Shown: positions 10,601 to 22,065 of the stretch, one piece after another | How the letters are laid out: each line of letters starts with the position of its first letter | Position numbering within the stretch: position 1 is the first letter of the stretch | Assembly (NCBI GenBank): GCA_016271365.2 | Contig: CM057459.1 | Location: forward strand, 484,419,501-484,483,500 | DNA length: 64,000 bases | Source: Neoceratodus forsteri | Lineage: Eukaryota > Chordata > Ceratodontiformes > Ceratodontidae | Reading direction: 5' to 3' | The notes under the pieces: model-generated | What the model saw: the letters and a program-made list of their open reading frames with translations, nothing else | What the model was told of the DNA's origin: nothing | The model's database searches: none | Program-made: the position numbers and the translations under genes

Positions 10601-11346
10601 TGCCTTGGATACATTCTACGAGGAGGTGGGTAGGTAAGATGGTGGGCAAAGTAGGTGATCAGCCTTGCATCACTTAGTTGTGAAGTGGTTAAATCTCTTG
10701 CTAGAGCTGAAATGCCTTCTGTTTCCCATCTCCTGTAATGCCCTTAGCCTTCTCCCAGGCAATTAAAATCGCCAGATCAAGTTTGCATGGCTTATACTGT
10801 ATGCAAGCACACCTCAGTGCCCAGGTAACAAGCGTGATTTGATGGGGGGGGGGGGTGAGGAAGGAAGAGCCCAGACATCCCTGCCATGATTCATACAGGG
10901 ATGAATTTAAATAGCAGTAATAGCCAGTGATTCCGGAGGCCTGTAACCTAAAAGCGCCCCAAGTTTCCTCTGTAAAAAAGTTACTTTTTTAAGCATGACC
11001 TGTTGATAATAAACAGTAATAACTTTGCATTCTGTCAAAATTGCCCTTTCAAAGTGTCCTGCAGAAAGCTTATTAGAACAGGTGTCCATCTATAAAAGTA
11101 ATCGTTATACAAATGTAATGCATGTAGTTCTGAGAGAGCTATAAAGCAGTCTCCACCAAGTGGCAACAAAAATTAATCAGCAGTCTCTGGTCATAGGCAC
11201 CATGGAAGCCCTGGCTGGCAGGTGGTAAGAAAGCAGCATAGCCCAGACTGATCAACCTAAGACCAATGTGAGAATGAGCCATAGACTCACTGCATCTCTG
11301 ATATCTAAGCAGTTCACATCTGCAGCAATGTAGTAGGTGAGGAGAT
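10601..11346. other. No gene recognised
   Basis: Spacer between the SINE and the Tx1 ORF1 remnant. It contains a G run at 10844-10855. The part nearest ORF1 (11139-11346, minus strand) may be decayed ORF1 or 3' flank, but I see no motif. Confidence 0.4.
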
Positions 11347-12573
11347 CTACACTGCAAGCAGATTTGGGGACTGTGGATCTGGTTTGTCGTTTGCAGCCAT
11401 TACCAGGTCAGCCCAGGAGAAGGGATCCACAGCAGGTGTTGGAGGCTTGGGGTGTTTTGCTACCTTGAGCTGAGATGCAGGCAGTATGGAGGAAAGTGGT
11501 ACAGGATCTCCTGGTGAGTCTGAGTGGAGAGCAGAAAAGCGATTCTGGGTTTTAATCAGCGGGTAGGCTGTGAAGCTGCTGTTGGAAGCTGAGAATGGAG
11601 GACTCCGTTTACGACTTTTGGAGTGATGTGTTTGAGAGAGTGGGGACTGTCCTGCTTGTGTCTTGGTTTTCTTGTGGCCTATGCTTCTGGTTACTTGATT
11701 CCCTGCATCTCCATCTGTTAGCATGAAGTTGCATGTTTCGTGGTGCTGAGAATCTCTAGCTTCAGTAGTTAAGGATTGATTTTGTCCATACGTGGACCGA
11801 ATGAGTCACTTGTAGGTAAATATTTCATCTGGCCCATGGTGCTGTACAAATTGTTCCACTTCTGCAGGGGATTAGAAAGTGAAATACATCCCATTTATTT
11901 GTACCCTGAGCACTGCCAGGTACCAAAGTGAGTGCTGCACTGCTAGCTAAGCAAACATGTAGCAAACCGCTGCATGGGCCTTTCTTTTCTTGGATAGCTC
12001 TTCTGAAACATCCTGAAAGAGCTTGATAGTGTGGCCTTCCATGTTCAGAGGTCCCCATCCTCTAGCAAAGCACAAGGCCTTTTCTTTTTGACAGGATATT
12101 TGAAAAAACTGGCAAACTAGGGGCATGGGTTTCTCCCTTACTGAGGTTTCAAAGCAAAGGAGCAATGTGCATGCTCAGCTTCCATGGGGGGGCAGTCAGG
12201 AGCATTCAGCATCAGAGGGACAGTCTGCTATAAGAATGCTGTAATGTCCTGGCCTTCAGTCCCTCCCAGGAAACCAATTATCTTTGTGTTGTTAAATCAA
12301 GCCCAATTCTCTATATTGTTGAGTTTTGCTAGAAGATACTTCACATGGTAGTCGTGTTCCTTCAGACAGCTCTGATTGCTGGCTGAGGTCCTCTGCATGC
12401 TGTATACATTGTTGTGCTGCCAACACATTACCCCCTTGAATCCCAAGATAATGGTTACTCTGTGCTGTTGTTGTTTTTAACTCCACCATGTCTTTTAAAA
12501 TTTGTGCCAGCACAGCAGAAATGTAAGCCATCTCATTTGGGGCTGTCAGGGTATGTCCAGAGGCATGGGCCAT
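11347..12573 (-). pseudogene. Tx1-type L1 ORF1 remnant
   Basis: Minus strand. The N-terminal part (12573-12292) contains ISAVLAQILKDMVELKTTTA and QQCIQHAEDLSQQSEL, a helical region resembling the ORF1 coiled coil. After a break come SCQKEKALCFARGWGPLNME and IKLFQDVSEELSKKRKAH (about 12110-11990), matching the C-terminal domain of Tx1/L1 ORF1 in which a short strand (G-x-I-x-L-F-Q-D) precedes a basic helix. Then NKWDVFHF and SPAEVEQFVQHH at about 11900-11840. A Ser/Pro-rich tail follows (SPLSQTHHSKSRKRSPPFSA). ORF1 proteins are RNA-binding chaperones. The frame is broken at several places. It is upstream of and in the same orientation as the ORF2 start at 8975, so it probably belongs to that element. 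Confidence 0.6.
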
Positions 12574-13374
12574 TATGCTAATTTGGTTTGTTTTGTTTTT
12601 ATTCTGGAGTCCCTGAGGTATGCAGAGGGCAGCTCGGTGATCAGATCATAGGCAATGGTTTCACTTTTGTGCTTGTCTGAGGCAGCAAGAGTTTGACATG
12701 TAACTTTGTCAGTATTGCTGAAAACAAAATAAAAAAAGATATCTGCCGGGAGTGTAAGAAAAGCTGTGCCTATCTAGCTATAAACAAAGTTAAGATGGCA
12801 TCAGTTTTAATCTTATGGAAAGGGATTTTGATCTCAGTGTTTCAGAGTTTGTTCTTAACCCACCATCTTTGGTGCCAGCCAGCCATGCACATGAGTTCTA
12901 ATATTCTGTGTTTGTATTATAGTTTCTCTTTAGTCTTATGAATTGGCCAAAGTGCATGTTATCAGTTAACTTTTTCGCTTGGCAACTGGTGGTATGTAGT
13001 GCAGTGTTTCAGTCTGTCTACTTTCTGTAAAGTCTTGTGAATAGCATTCCATTTTCTTTTAACAGTGCTAAATATAAGAAAGATATTATTTCATAGCTGT
13101 AGTGCAAGATGAAGTCCAGTCCTTCTTGATAACTTATAATGTAATTTCCAAATTCTAGTTACTCCATTGTACTTCCTCATCAGATACCTAATACATGAAC
13201 AATAAAGTGTTTCTGAATTGAAATATTGTTCCTGAATCTGCTATTTTCCCCATTATAGATGCACTGTGTTCTCAATATATGCCATAAATAAGTTGGCATA
13301 TGATGGGTCCCTGTAGGAATGACTGGCACTGCGAAACATTAGTGACACACAGATCTGATGTATTATAAGGCTGG
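12574..13374. other. No gene recognised
   Basis: AT-rich spacer upstream of ORF1. It has a short A-rich segment at 12720-12740 and an AATAAA word near 13201. These are not enough to call an element. Confidence 0.4.
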
Positions 13375-13665
13375 CCCACTGGTGCAGTGGTGGGATTTCC
13401 GCTTACAACGTTGATGACCCAGGTTCCAGAATGGACCCGGGAGTCAGAGGGCTGGCCGGGGGGAGAGGATCGAGTATCCATGGGACTGTTCTCCTTCTCC
13501 GGGGGGAGGGGGGGAAAGAGTGTTTGACACTTTGTTGCCTCCTGGTGGAGGCTGGGGGTGCCGTGTGGCTGGCACCAGCATTTTGGGTGGGGCAGGGCAG
13601 ACGCTGATCATCATTGCATGTCCACGCCCCCGAGGCAGCAGCAAAAAAGAAAAAGAAAAATTGCT
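13375..13665 (+). mobile_element. Leu/Ser-tRNA-headed SINE, plus strand, decayed head
   Basis: ggcccactggtgcagtggtg, gatgacccaggttccagaatgg, then gtcagagggctggcc, gaggatcgagtatcc and actgttctcc line up with the copies at 10021-10583, 39797-40454 and 52989-53440. The end is an interrupted A run (caaaaaagaaaaagaaaaa). The A-box side is altered and I found no convincing target duplication, so this is an older copy. Confidence 0.65.
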
Positions 13666-14378
13666 GACCCCTGCCATGACATCCCTACCCGACTGCCGGC
13701 CTACACTGCCTTACTTGTCCACTGTTAATTTTGGTTACAGCTTGTTTGAATACACCCCGCTTTATGTTTTTTAAACTCATTAAAACTTATACAAATGCTA
13801 TTACAAAATAACCAAAAAGCAGTTTTATGAAAGCAGCATAACTTGAAATCTATGCTAATAGCATAGGTCCAGCTGAGGTCTGGTATTCTTCACTATTACC
13901 CACAAAGCCGCTGCCTGTCCAGTAAGCAGTTAGCATGTGACACCAGGCTGTGGCTTTTAAACCATAGCCAAAACCCGCTCCTTCATCATCTCCTCTTTCA
14001 ACCAAAATAGAGTGCTGTCACTCTTGGCCCCAGAAATTTCTGTATGCAGTCATGATGTCTCTAGCAGAGAGAAACATGTTTATCATGGTGATCAAAGAAC
14101 GAGTAGCTGACAGCCACCTTGTTTCAAACCCACTCCTCCATCAGTTCAAACTGTTCTGCTTTTTCATCAGCTCACCAGACCCGGTCATCTATTGTCTGTT
14201 TTTCAGATGAGAATTTCTTTAAATATATAAAAACATTACAGCTTTCAATATAGATTGCAAAGACAGCATCTGTAACCATGCTCGAGGAAGCGCTATCAGC
14301 AAAGCACTAAACATGGCAGCTTGCGAGGGACAATCCCACTCCTCTGACAAAAAGTAGCTAGGGGTTTGCTCATTAATG

Positions 14379-14381
<3 letters not shown>
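13666..14381. other. No gene recognised
   Basis: Unique-looking spacer between the SINE and the (AC)n tract. No domain, repeat or structure that I can support. Confidence 0.4.
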
Positions 14382-14424
<43 letters not shown>

Positions 14425-14460
14425 AAAAGCACATTCTGGAGGAGTGTGTGTGTGTGTGTT
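14382..14460. repeat. (AC)n microsatellite followed by (GT)n
   Basis: An uninterrupted (AC)n run covers about 14382-14422. After a 20-base spacer, (GT)n covers about 14443-14460. The two runs are complementary and could form a hairpin. Open frames across them are artefacts. Confidence 0.95.
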
Positions 14461-14653
14461 GTGTTTTTTTGGGGGGACAGACAGACACCACAGCCCCCTA
14501 GGTAATTTTAATCAAACATTTCAACTACAATGCAATGACAAGGACTACTTTTTTGGTTTTCCCTATGAGATTATATTTTTTAAATATTTTTATGTGCACT
14601 TTTATGTGTACTTTTTTAATTAACTTTTTTACTGGGAGACCCATTTTTTAAGT

Positions 14654-14806
14654 GGAATAAGACACTCTGAAGTGTGATTTATGACCTGACCAGATAAGAG
14701 CACTTTCCAGGTGCTAAAGCACTCGGCACAAGTGCCTCGTGCCTCATTACACACCTGGGAAGTGCTCTTATCAGGCCATAAACCACACCCTGTTGTGTCT
14801 TATTCC
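14654..14806. mobile_element. Small palindromic MITE-like element
   Basis: The ends ggaataagacac (14654-14665) and gtgtcttattcc (14795-14806) are exact reverse complements. Inside, gataagagcactttcc pairs with gggaagtgctcttatc, and gtgatttatgacctg pairs with caggccataaaccac. The whole 153 bases is an imperfect hairpin with no coding capacity. It resembles in layout the elements at 31172-31305 and 58043-58232. Confidence 0.75.
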
Positions 14807-15867
14807 TTACTTATTGCACGCAACACCCCATGTATTATTCTATATACATATTAAAATATGAAAATACATTTTTTAATATTCTATTTTTAGCCTACTGCTC
14901 TTTGATCATTGGGCATAAAAGGCATCTTTCTTTCTATCTTCATATGCCTGGTTCCAACTGTCACCTATCACTTGTCCTGCAAAGATTGGTTCATCAGTGG
15001 GGCAGCCCAGCAGGAGACTGTGTCCATGGTCATGGTCAGCAAGTAGTCCAAATGTTACCTCGGTGCCTTCATGAAAATCAAATGTTCCTTCTTATATTTA
15101 TCTTCTTACCCCTTGACACCACCAATTATCTCAAAATTGCCCCATATACACCCATTCTAATGGCTACTGGGGTAAAAATGCTGATGTTTTCAATGCCTGC
15201 TTTCAATGTTACCCATTTCAGCCTTGAGCTATTAAGTAATTTGTCCTTTCTCTTGGGTTTAGATTCATTAGATCTTCGAGGTAGCAGTAAGACACATTGT
15301 GGTTGGCCCAGTATATTCAACAGGTACTTAGCTCTAAAGTAACACATTGAGGTCGCCTTTTTTTCCACTATAATCAGGCTCAACCTCCCTTCTTGAGCCA
15401 TTACACCAGCCTGGTTGCTAGTTAGCCAATTTTGGTTCATACTTGCCAGCTGGGCTACCAAAAATTAATTTTGACTATTCAGCCAGGGGATGCATCTGTA
15501 CCTCTGTCTTTCACTATTAGTCCAGCTCCCTCTAATCCTTCTTACCCAAACTCAGTGGTTGAAATTTTGTGTGCTTTGCATGTTGATGTTTATCTGCTCC
15601 CATCACTGTTGTTCATTGTACCTTTATGACTGTACCTAAGAAGGACAAGCTATCACAGCTTAGATTCCACCCCCTAATGAAGGCTCAGTGTGAGCTGAAG
15701 TACTGGGATTGCTAGCCACATCCTTGGTTTGCTTTGGGCTATGAAATAAAAGTTCCAACAGCAGTTTATTTTGTGTCAGCCTGTATCTTTTTTATCCAAC
15801 ACCTTCCACCTTGTGTTTGCTTACCCATTTCAAAGCTGCTAGAGGTGCTGAACTAAAGGGAAATGGA
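14807..15867. other. No gene recognised; one hammerhead-like stem near 15674
   Basis: Spacer. A 170-codon open frame at 14830-15342 has no recognisable domain and begins inside AT-rich DNA. At 15674-15700 ctaatgaaggctcagtgtga-gctgaag has the arrangement CUxAUGA, a 6-bp stem and GAA, discussed in the findings. Confidence 0.4.
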
Positions 15868-16045
15868 ACGTTTTTTAACCAGGAGTAGCACACTAAGCCG
15901 AAGCTTGTTTCCAGATGTGACCTGTGAGCACAAGGAAGTTAAGTGACTTGCTGAGGATCACACAGTATTCACCTGTGGGATTCAAACCCAAGTCTCCAGA
16001 TCTGCAGCTCAGAGCCTTAATCCACTGCGCTATACTGCCTCCTTT
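15868..16045 (-). mobile_element. MIR-like tRNA-derived SINE, minus strand
   Basis: On the minus strand from 16045: an A box in tatagcgcagtggattaagg, a B box gggtttgaatccc (complement of 15977-15989), then the CORE-like segment ctgtgtgatcctcagcaagt followed by cacttaacttcc. The 3' tail is cacatctggaaacaagcttc, ggcttagtgtgctactcctg, gttaaaaaa. The head and core match the MIR/CORE-SINE layout. A plus-strand sister copy is at 59696-59890. The tail matches the 3' end of the L2 at 24640-26030. Confidence 0.85.
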
Positions 16046-18214
16046 CTAGAAGTCAGGCTTAGGCTTGCACTCACCAGAGCTCAAGTGAGTTGCCTGGGTG
16101 ACAACTGTGAGCCCTAACAGCCTAGGTTGTGAGCTTCCAGAGCTTTAAAATGAACTCTGATTACTTACATAGTAGTGCAATGTGCTGCTGCTACCCAATT
16201 GAGCAAAACAGGCAACAGAATGTTGTTAAAGATATTTGTACATCAATAATTTTCCCTTCTTTAAGTTTCACCTAAAGCAAGGATCCTACACTGTATTGTT
16301 CATTTGTACAATCTTAAAGAGTCAGCTGGGAATCTGGATTTTGTCAAGGCCCCATTTTCCTAGAACTAGTACATTTTCATGGAATATTATAGTTAATGAA
16401 GGCCTTAAGATTTATGCTTTTGTAGGACAGCTTGTGTATACAGTTTCTTCTGGAGAAAACTTTTAGAGTGTTTGGGAAAGCAAACATCTCTGGAAAACAG
16501 ATTAGTTACAAAGCAGAGCTTGTAAAAAGCTATATATCCTGTGAGGAGAACAAGACACTATGATTTATTCCAGATCCTTGGAAAAATGTATTATAGTATC
16601 AAAGACTTTGAATACAATATCTCCTTCAAGTTGTGAATTTCAGCTTTTATATTGCAAATATCATTGCTTCATTTTATATTCTGTATTGTATAAGGCCACC
16701 AATTCACAACAAAATATATCCGTATTAACTAATGCTACATCACCCATAATATTTCAGTTTCTGTTCTTGTTTTCCCAACATTATGCATGTCTGCAAGTCT
16801 CTGGTTATACAGCATTTTACTGTTACTATAACTGTGTTACACTCATGTTAAGGGTTTGGCCTGAATTGACATGGACAATTTAGTTTCATAATTACCCACT
16901 GTAACTTGTATTCTCAAGTATTAAAATAAAAAACATATCTACCATCATCTAGGATAACTTCCTGCCTTTAGGTCACACCAAGGTCTAGGCATTGCAGCTT
17001 AGTTTATGAACCCTCTTTATTAGGGGACTACCTATATAGAAAACCTCAGGGTTCAAAACCCAACAGGGTATTCACAAGGTGGTAATTAGAACCAAAAAGG
17101 ATGAAAGGGGCTCTAGAGCTCCAAAATGATTGAAAAATTCTAAGAAGGAAAAACAGGCCAGACCTAATGGACTTGTGGGGAATTTCAGAAGGAATGATGC
17201 AAGTACAATTTACAATTCTAGGCACAGGCTGGGTTATGCAAAATGTGCCAAAATGTTTGAAAGCTATTCTGCTATTCTGAAGTGTTTTGACACATTTGCG
17301 ACAGTTATACCTGCTTTACAGTAAAAAATGGACATGTATCAGATATTGATGCATAGTTCAGTAGTACTGTTATAAGTTGTTCAAACAGAGCACAACAGTT
17401 AGGTGGTGTAACTTAATGGGGTTATTGAAGATATTGGACAATCATAGCACAAGTCCCTGCTGCACCTTTGAACCCACCCACCCTCCCCCGCAGTCTTCTT
17501 TTGACTTATACCATTTATGTAGAGTATCTATGTAATGTTTTTTTCTGGAGATCAAAGAACTTTCCATGCAAACATCCACCATTGAAAGCAACCCATATCA
17601 TATCTTAAGTAATAGATTTCACGTATGATGGAATGCATTATGCATGTGATAATCTAATAACTCTTGCCATTTCAACTTTCATTTTGTGTTTTGTCTGAAT
17701 ATAAAAAAAAGTTAATTAACTACTTTAAAAAAAAATGTTGAAATGACGACCAAGTGTTCATTGCCTCATTGCCAGTTTTAAAGCCATTCATTATAACACA
17801 AAGGAAAACCATGGAGATAGTTCCAGAAAAGTAATTATGTTTACAGGAATGTACTGTAAAACTTGAAATTTTCACTGTCAAATAATTTTCACTATATTTG
17901 CTGAAGCACTAATGTGTGTTACAATTCATTTGAGCTAATTAGTGTTTTTAGCACTTTTCCCATTTTAATGTATGTGGTCCTAATGACTTACTGCTCAATT
18001 TAATTTATGCAATTATGGTTACAGTTGTGTTTGAGCTAAAACCAATTTGTGTGAAAATAACTAGTTTTACAGTATTTCCTTAGACCATATCAGCAAGCTA
18101 TAATTCATCCCCATCAAAGGCATAATGAATCACAGTCAAACCTTCCTGGATGAATAAAAAAAAAATGAAACAATAATATAAATATTTTATTTGTACTGTA
18201 ATTGTTTTTAAATA
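16046..18214. other. No gene recognised
   Basis: 2.2 kb of AT-rich spacer. The open frames (for example 16560-16883) are short and lack motifs. I see no repeat that I can name. Confidence 0.45.
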
Positions 18215-18350
18215 ATTTTGACCAGGAAAGGCACTGATCTGTGACATCTCATTGCAAAGTGCATCCTGGGAGAGGCTGGCTATAGATGTGTTTTGACAGT
18301 GGAATGTTGACCTGGACAATGGGGAAAATCCCTTACTCTTTCAAAGTATG
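18215..18350 (-). mobile_element. Truncated MetaSINE-like copy, minus strand
   Basis: cctggacaatggggaaaatc followed by ccttactctttcaaagtatg (about 18310-18350) aligns with ccaggacaccagggaaattc and ccctactcttttcgataaat in the fuller copy at 30437-30872. The tail side, gaccaggaaaggcac at 18221, matches the gaccgggtaagtgcac end of that copy. The tRNA head is missing. Confidence 0.5.
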
Positions 18351-18929
18351 AGGTTTGTGGTGACACCCAAGTCTCAAGGGTCAGAGTGGGGATACTAATT
18401 CGGTGCTGATAGACCTACAAGAGAGTGGTCCACCCACTGGTCAATAGGAGGTGAGGAGAAGATGGGGAGGACCCATGTGAGAAGGGTAACTTGGCCAATG
18501 GGGCAGACTGACTGGAAAAGTTGGAAATGGGGTCTTCTCTGAGGTAGGGATAGATATAAGGGGTTGGGGTCTTCATGTTAGGGAATATCCCATAGGTGAC
18601 CCAACAATGTCTGAATGAGTTCCACTAGGGGATGTTGAGATGCCCCCTCTGCTAGGTGATATGGCAAGAGTCTCTATAGTATGTACTATAAAATGCAGGT
18701 GTGAAAAAAGGAGTATGGTAAAGAAACTGGATTAAGGGCATTAAGGTAACCCAGCTGAAAACAGATTTCAACCATTACAGGTAGTATTGAGGTAGATGGA
18801 TTCAAAGAAGATGAGGGTATGAGTTGTCTTCTGTGGTCTCCTCTGTTTTAATCAATCTTCAAGTAATGATGATGAAATGGGAGGACTACAGATTGCTTCA
18901 AAGAGAAAGGGATGGTCAACTAGTGGGAA
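18351..18929. other. No gene recognised; possible CR1 5' flank
   Basis: Purine-rich sequence leading into the CR1 at 18930. No protein motif seen. It may be degraded upstream CR1 sequence. Confidence 0.3.
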
Positions 18930-20500
18930 GGCAGAAAAAGGTAACTTGCTACATCATCAAGGGGCTTTGTGGGCTTCATTCAACAGCTTACTGGAAACAG
19001 TATTCTACAACTCATTGTAAGCAGTATTGTACAGCTCACTGGAAACAGGTGTGGTTCTGGAGGACTGGAGGAGAGCAGATGTATCTCTCTCTCCATAAGA
19101 GTAACAGCAGGGAGGATGCTAGCAACTATAGGCTGATCAGTCTCATATCAGTGTTGGAGAAATTAATAGAAACCCTGTAGAAGGAAAGATTGCTAGAGTT
19201 CTTGAATTTAGTGGGCTACAAAACCAAAGGCAGCATGGATTCATTGGAGAGGTCATGCCGGATTAATCTGACTAATTTCTTCAACTGGGTGACCAAGAAA
19301 ATAGATCGGGGAGGGCAGTGGACATGGAGTATCAGGACTTTAGCAAGGCTTTCAACACTGTGCCACACAAGAGACTGATAAAGAAATTGAGCAGCCTAGT
19401 GGTGTAATCCAAAGTGGTGAACTGGGTAAGGAACTGGTTAATGAATGGGCAACATAGGGTGGTGGTTAATGGCACTCACTCACTCTAATGAGGAGACAGT
19501 GAACAGCAGGGTGCTGCAGGGCTCAGTTCTGGGACCGGTCTTCTTCAATATCTTCATAAGTGACATTGCAGAAGAACTGGAAGGGAAGGCATGCTATTTT
19601 GCAGATGTCACCAAAATCTGTATTAGGATGGACACTCAGGAGCTGGGGTAGACAGAATGCTTAAGAACCTAGGGAAACTCAAGGAGTGGTCAGGAGCATG
19701 CCAGTTGGGGTTCAATGGCAGAAAGTGCAACACCATGCACCTCGGGCATAGGAACCCAGAAGCTGAGAATAAGATGGGGAGAGGCACTGGCAGTCATTAA
19801 GAAGGAAAGGAACCTTGGAGTTATCATATCAGATTACCATAAAGTGGAAGGGCAGTGTGACAAAGCAGTGGGTGGGGTCAGTGGGATGCTGGGATGCATA
19901 GGGAGAGGAATCTCCAGCAGCAGGATTGAGGTGGAGTTGCCACTGTATCACTCACTGAAGAGACCCAACCTGGAGAATTGTGTCTAGTTCTGGAGTTATT
20001 ATCTCAGAAAGGACATACCCAGGGTGGAGGCAGTTCACAGGAAGGTAGCTAAAATGGTGCAGAGGTTGTATCATTATCCCTATGAGGAGAGACTGAGAGA
20101 TCTCAGCATGTACACCCTGGAAGAGAAAAGAGTGAGAGGGGGCATGATAGAGACCTATTAGTACCTCATGGGGGTTAACAAGGTGTAGGAGGCAAGTCTT
20201 TTTTAAATGGGAAAGAAATACCACAACTAGGGTGCATGCAATGAAGCTATAATGGGGAATTTTAAGAGGCATGTGAGGTAGCACTACTTCATTGAAACAT
20301 TTGACACCTGGAATAGACTGTCAGTGGATGTGGTAGAGGTGAAAACAGTTGGGACTTCAAAAACATGTGAGATAGAGATGGGGGATATTAGTAAATAGGC
20401 AGGGAGGAGAGAGGGTCATTGGAGACCAGTTAGGGTCTACAGAGACAGAAAGGACCATTGGGGCAGACTACTAACAAATTCTGTTTCTATGTTTCAGTTT
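18930..20500 (+). mobile_element. CR1 retrotransposon A, 5'-truncated and dead
   Basis: The reading frames give the CR1 RT and C-terminus in pieces: TGGEQMYLSLHKSNSRED followed by [60 protein letters not shown]; the palm box FADVTK (normally FADDTK, second aspartate lost); NLGVIISDYHKVEGQCDKAV; then YHYPYEERLRDLSMYTLEEK. The 3' end near 20490 is ctgtttctatgtttcag, the CR1-type ATTCTATG-like octamer repeat. Several stops and frameshifts plus the palm substitution show it is inactive. A 24-bp triplication lies in its RT at 18984-19055. Confidence 0.85.
18984..19055 (+). repeat. 24-bp tandem triplication inside CR1 A
   Basis: Three diverged 24-base units (caRctYaYtgKaaRcagtat-like) repeat in register, adding an eight-residue repeat (WKQYSTTH / CKQYCTAH / WKQVWFW) where CR1 normally has one short SLETG-like segment. 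Confidence 0.65.
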
Positions 20501-21339
20501 TCTTCCTTCTCTCGCATCTTCTCATTTGCAGGGCTCTTTTCTGCTGCTACTGGAGTGCTCCTGGAAGTGGCCACCCTTAATGCAAATAGTTTGAAGTCTT
20601 GCGTTTATCATTTGGTTGCCTTTATGTTTAAAAAAATTTCTACTTGATATTTTTTGAAAAGAGATTGGTTTGTGCTCTATCTCTGAAATAAAACAATCTG
20701 AAAGAGGGTGGATTTGTGGTACTTCATTTTGGTCTTTTGATCTTGACTTTCATGATAAGGTGGGAATCTTGTATATTGGGATGTGGGTGGTATGTAACTG
20801 TTTTATTGACATTTGTCTGTGATGTGTTATTCTCCTAGCTATTAATGTTTCTGGAGTTCGGTACAGGCTGGTAAATGTGTATGCCCTATGAATTAAGCCA
20901 GCAAACATTGATCTTTTATGGCAATTCAGCCTTATTTGCATACATCCAAAATTGTGATGTTTTGGGGGTGGTTTTAATTACACTATTGCATCTGAGAATA
21001 TTGTATACAAAGTTTGGAAGATTTTTTTTTATTATGCAAACTTTCTTTCTTAAATGTGCTCCCTTGCCAGATTACAAGATACTTACATATGGGTTCAGAA
21101 TATAGGAGGTTTCACATACTTTTGAGGTGCTTTGAAATTAGCCAACAAATTACTAAATTAAATATCCATACAGAAAGTTTTCATGGAGTTGAATGCTGCT
21201 GGAAGGTTGGTGCAGTATGACAGTTCAGAGTCGTGGTGGGAAGAAACTAAACAAATATTTGACCTTTTTGCAACTAAAGAGGAGGGGCAAAATCCAGATG
21301 TTATGAGTTATTGAAGGTACATACTGAACATTGGCGTAC
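20501..21339. other. No gene recognised
   Basis: AT-rich spacer after CR1 A. Open frames at 20875-21220 are short and have no motif. Confidence 0.4.
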
Positions 21340-21540
21340 AGCACTAGTAAGGAAGATGATGCTTGAAGTTATTGAAACTACATCAACTGTAATAGTCCTC
21401 TTATGAGAACAATAATGCATGGAGTGAATGAAGCAAAATACACTGGTATAGACTCCTGATGAGGACAAGAATGACTGGCATGACTGAAGATCAATGCATC
21501 TGAGTAGAATATTGGAGTAAAGTACACCAGGGAGAAAATG
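21340..21540 (+). repeat. Degenerate ~55-bp tandem units with hammerhead-like cores
   Basis: Units beginning near 21340, 21393, 21448 and possibly 21505 share the order ctSctgatgagRacaagaat ... ggSatgactgaag. The best preserved (21452-21488) carries ctgatgag and, 20-odd bases on, tgaag. A related single copy is at 23114-23150 (ccctgatggggaagatgatg then ggagtgaaag). The units are too diverged for exact boundaries. Confidence 0.4.
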
Positions 21541-21559
21541 CATTATTTGTATCCCTGTT

Positions 21560-22065
21560 ATACCCCTCTCTTTCCACCCTGATAGCCATATGCACTTATT
21601 AGTACCTGTCCACAGGTCTCTGACTCCTAGTCTGACTCTAGTATCTTTAGTTGGAAAAATTGCATTGCCACAAACAACTTGCTCGTGTACCCTAAATAAT
21701 GCCTAAATGTACTGCTTGTATCCTTTTGTCAATTTGTCATTCACTAGAATTTATCCATAAAAGTCTAAGTTGCTGCCTCCGTTGTATGTTACCACCTACT
21801 ATGAGTTTTGTACATTCCGCATCTATAGTTTTATCAAATGGCATTCACTAGACTCTACCCACCATAGTGTATATTGCTGCTTCTAGTAGCTGTTCCTATC
21901 CTCAATGCATCTTGTACAATCCTGCCTTGTTTATTGCTATCTTTAATGTATCCTGTATCAACCTGCCATTGTAACCTCCCAGGCTGGACCTGAAAATAGG
22001 CACATGTCTACCTAGTGCACCTTATCCAGTCAACAAAATGAACTAAATAAATTTTCATACAAGGT
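21560..22065 (+). mobile_element. L2-like LINE 3' UTR and tail (or SINE tail)
   Basis: The end at 21975-22060 reads cccaggctggacctgaaaat, aggcacatgtctacctagtg, caccttatccagtcaacaaa, then aataaat. This is the same 3' tail as the MetaSINE at 30437-30872 and resembles the L2 tail at 47610-47690. Upstream, the repeated words attgctgcttcta / attgctatcttta and cctgcc suggest a LINE 3' UTR with internal repeats. No coding part remains. Confidence 0.5.

Noticed and set aside
14219..14623. Frames with runs of alternating Cys-Val or His-Thr
   Set aside because: Translations of the (AC)n and (GT)n tracts.
14830..15342. 170-codon plus-strand frame
   Set aside because: No domain, odd composition, starts in AT-rich DNA next to a palindromic element. 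Looks like chance.
21340..21540. CRISPR-like array
   Set aside because: Repeats are diverged and spacers are not unique. The host is a vertebrate-type genome.
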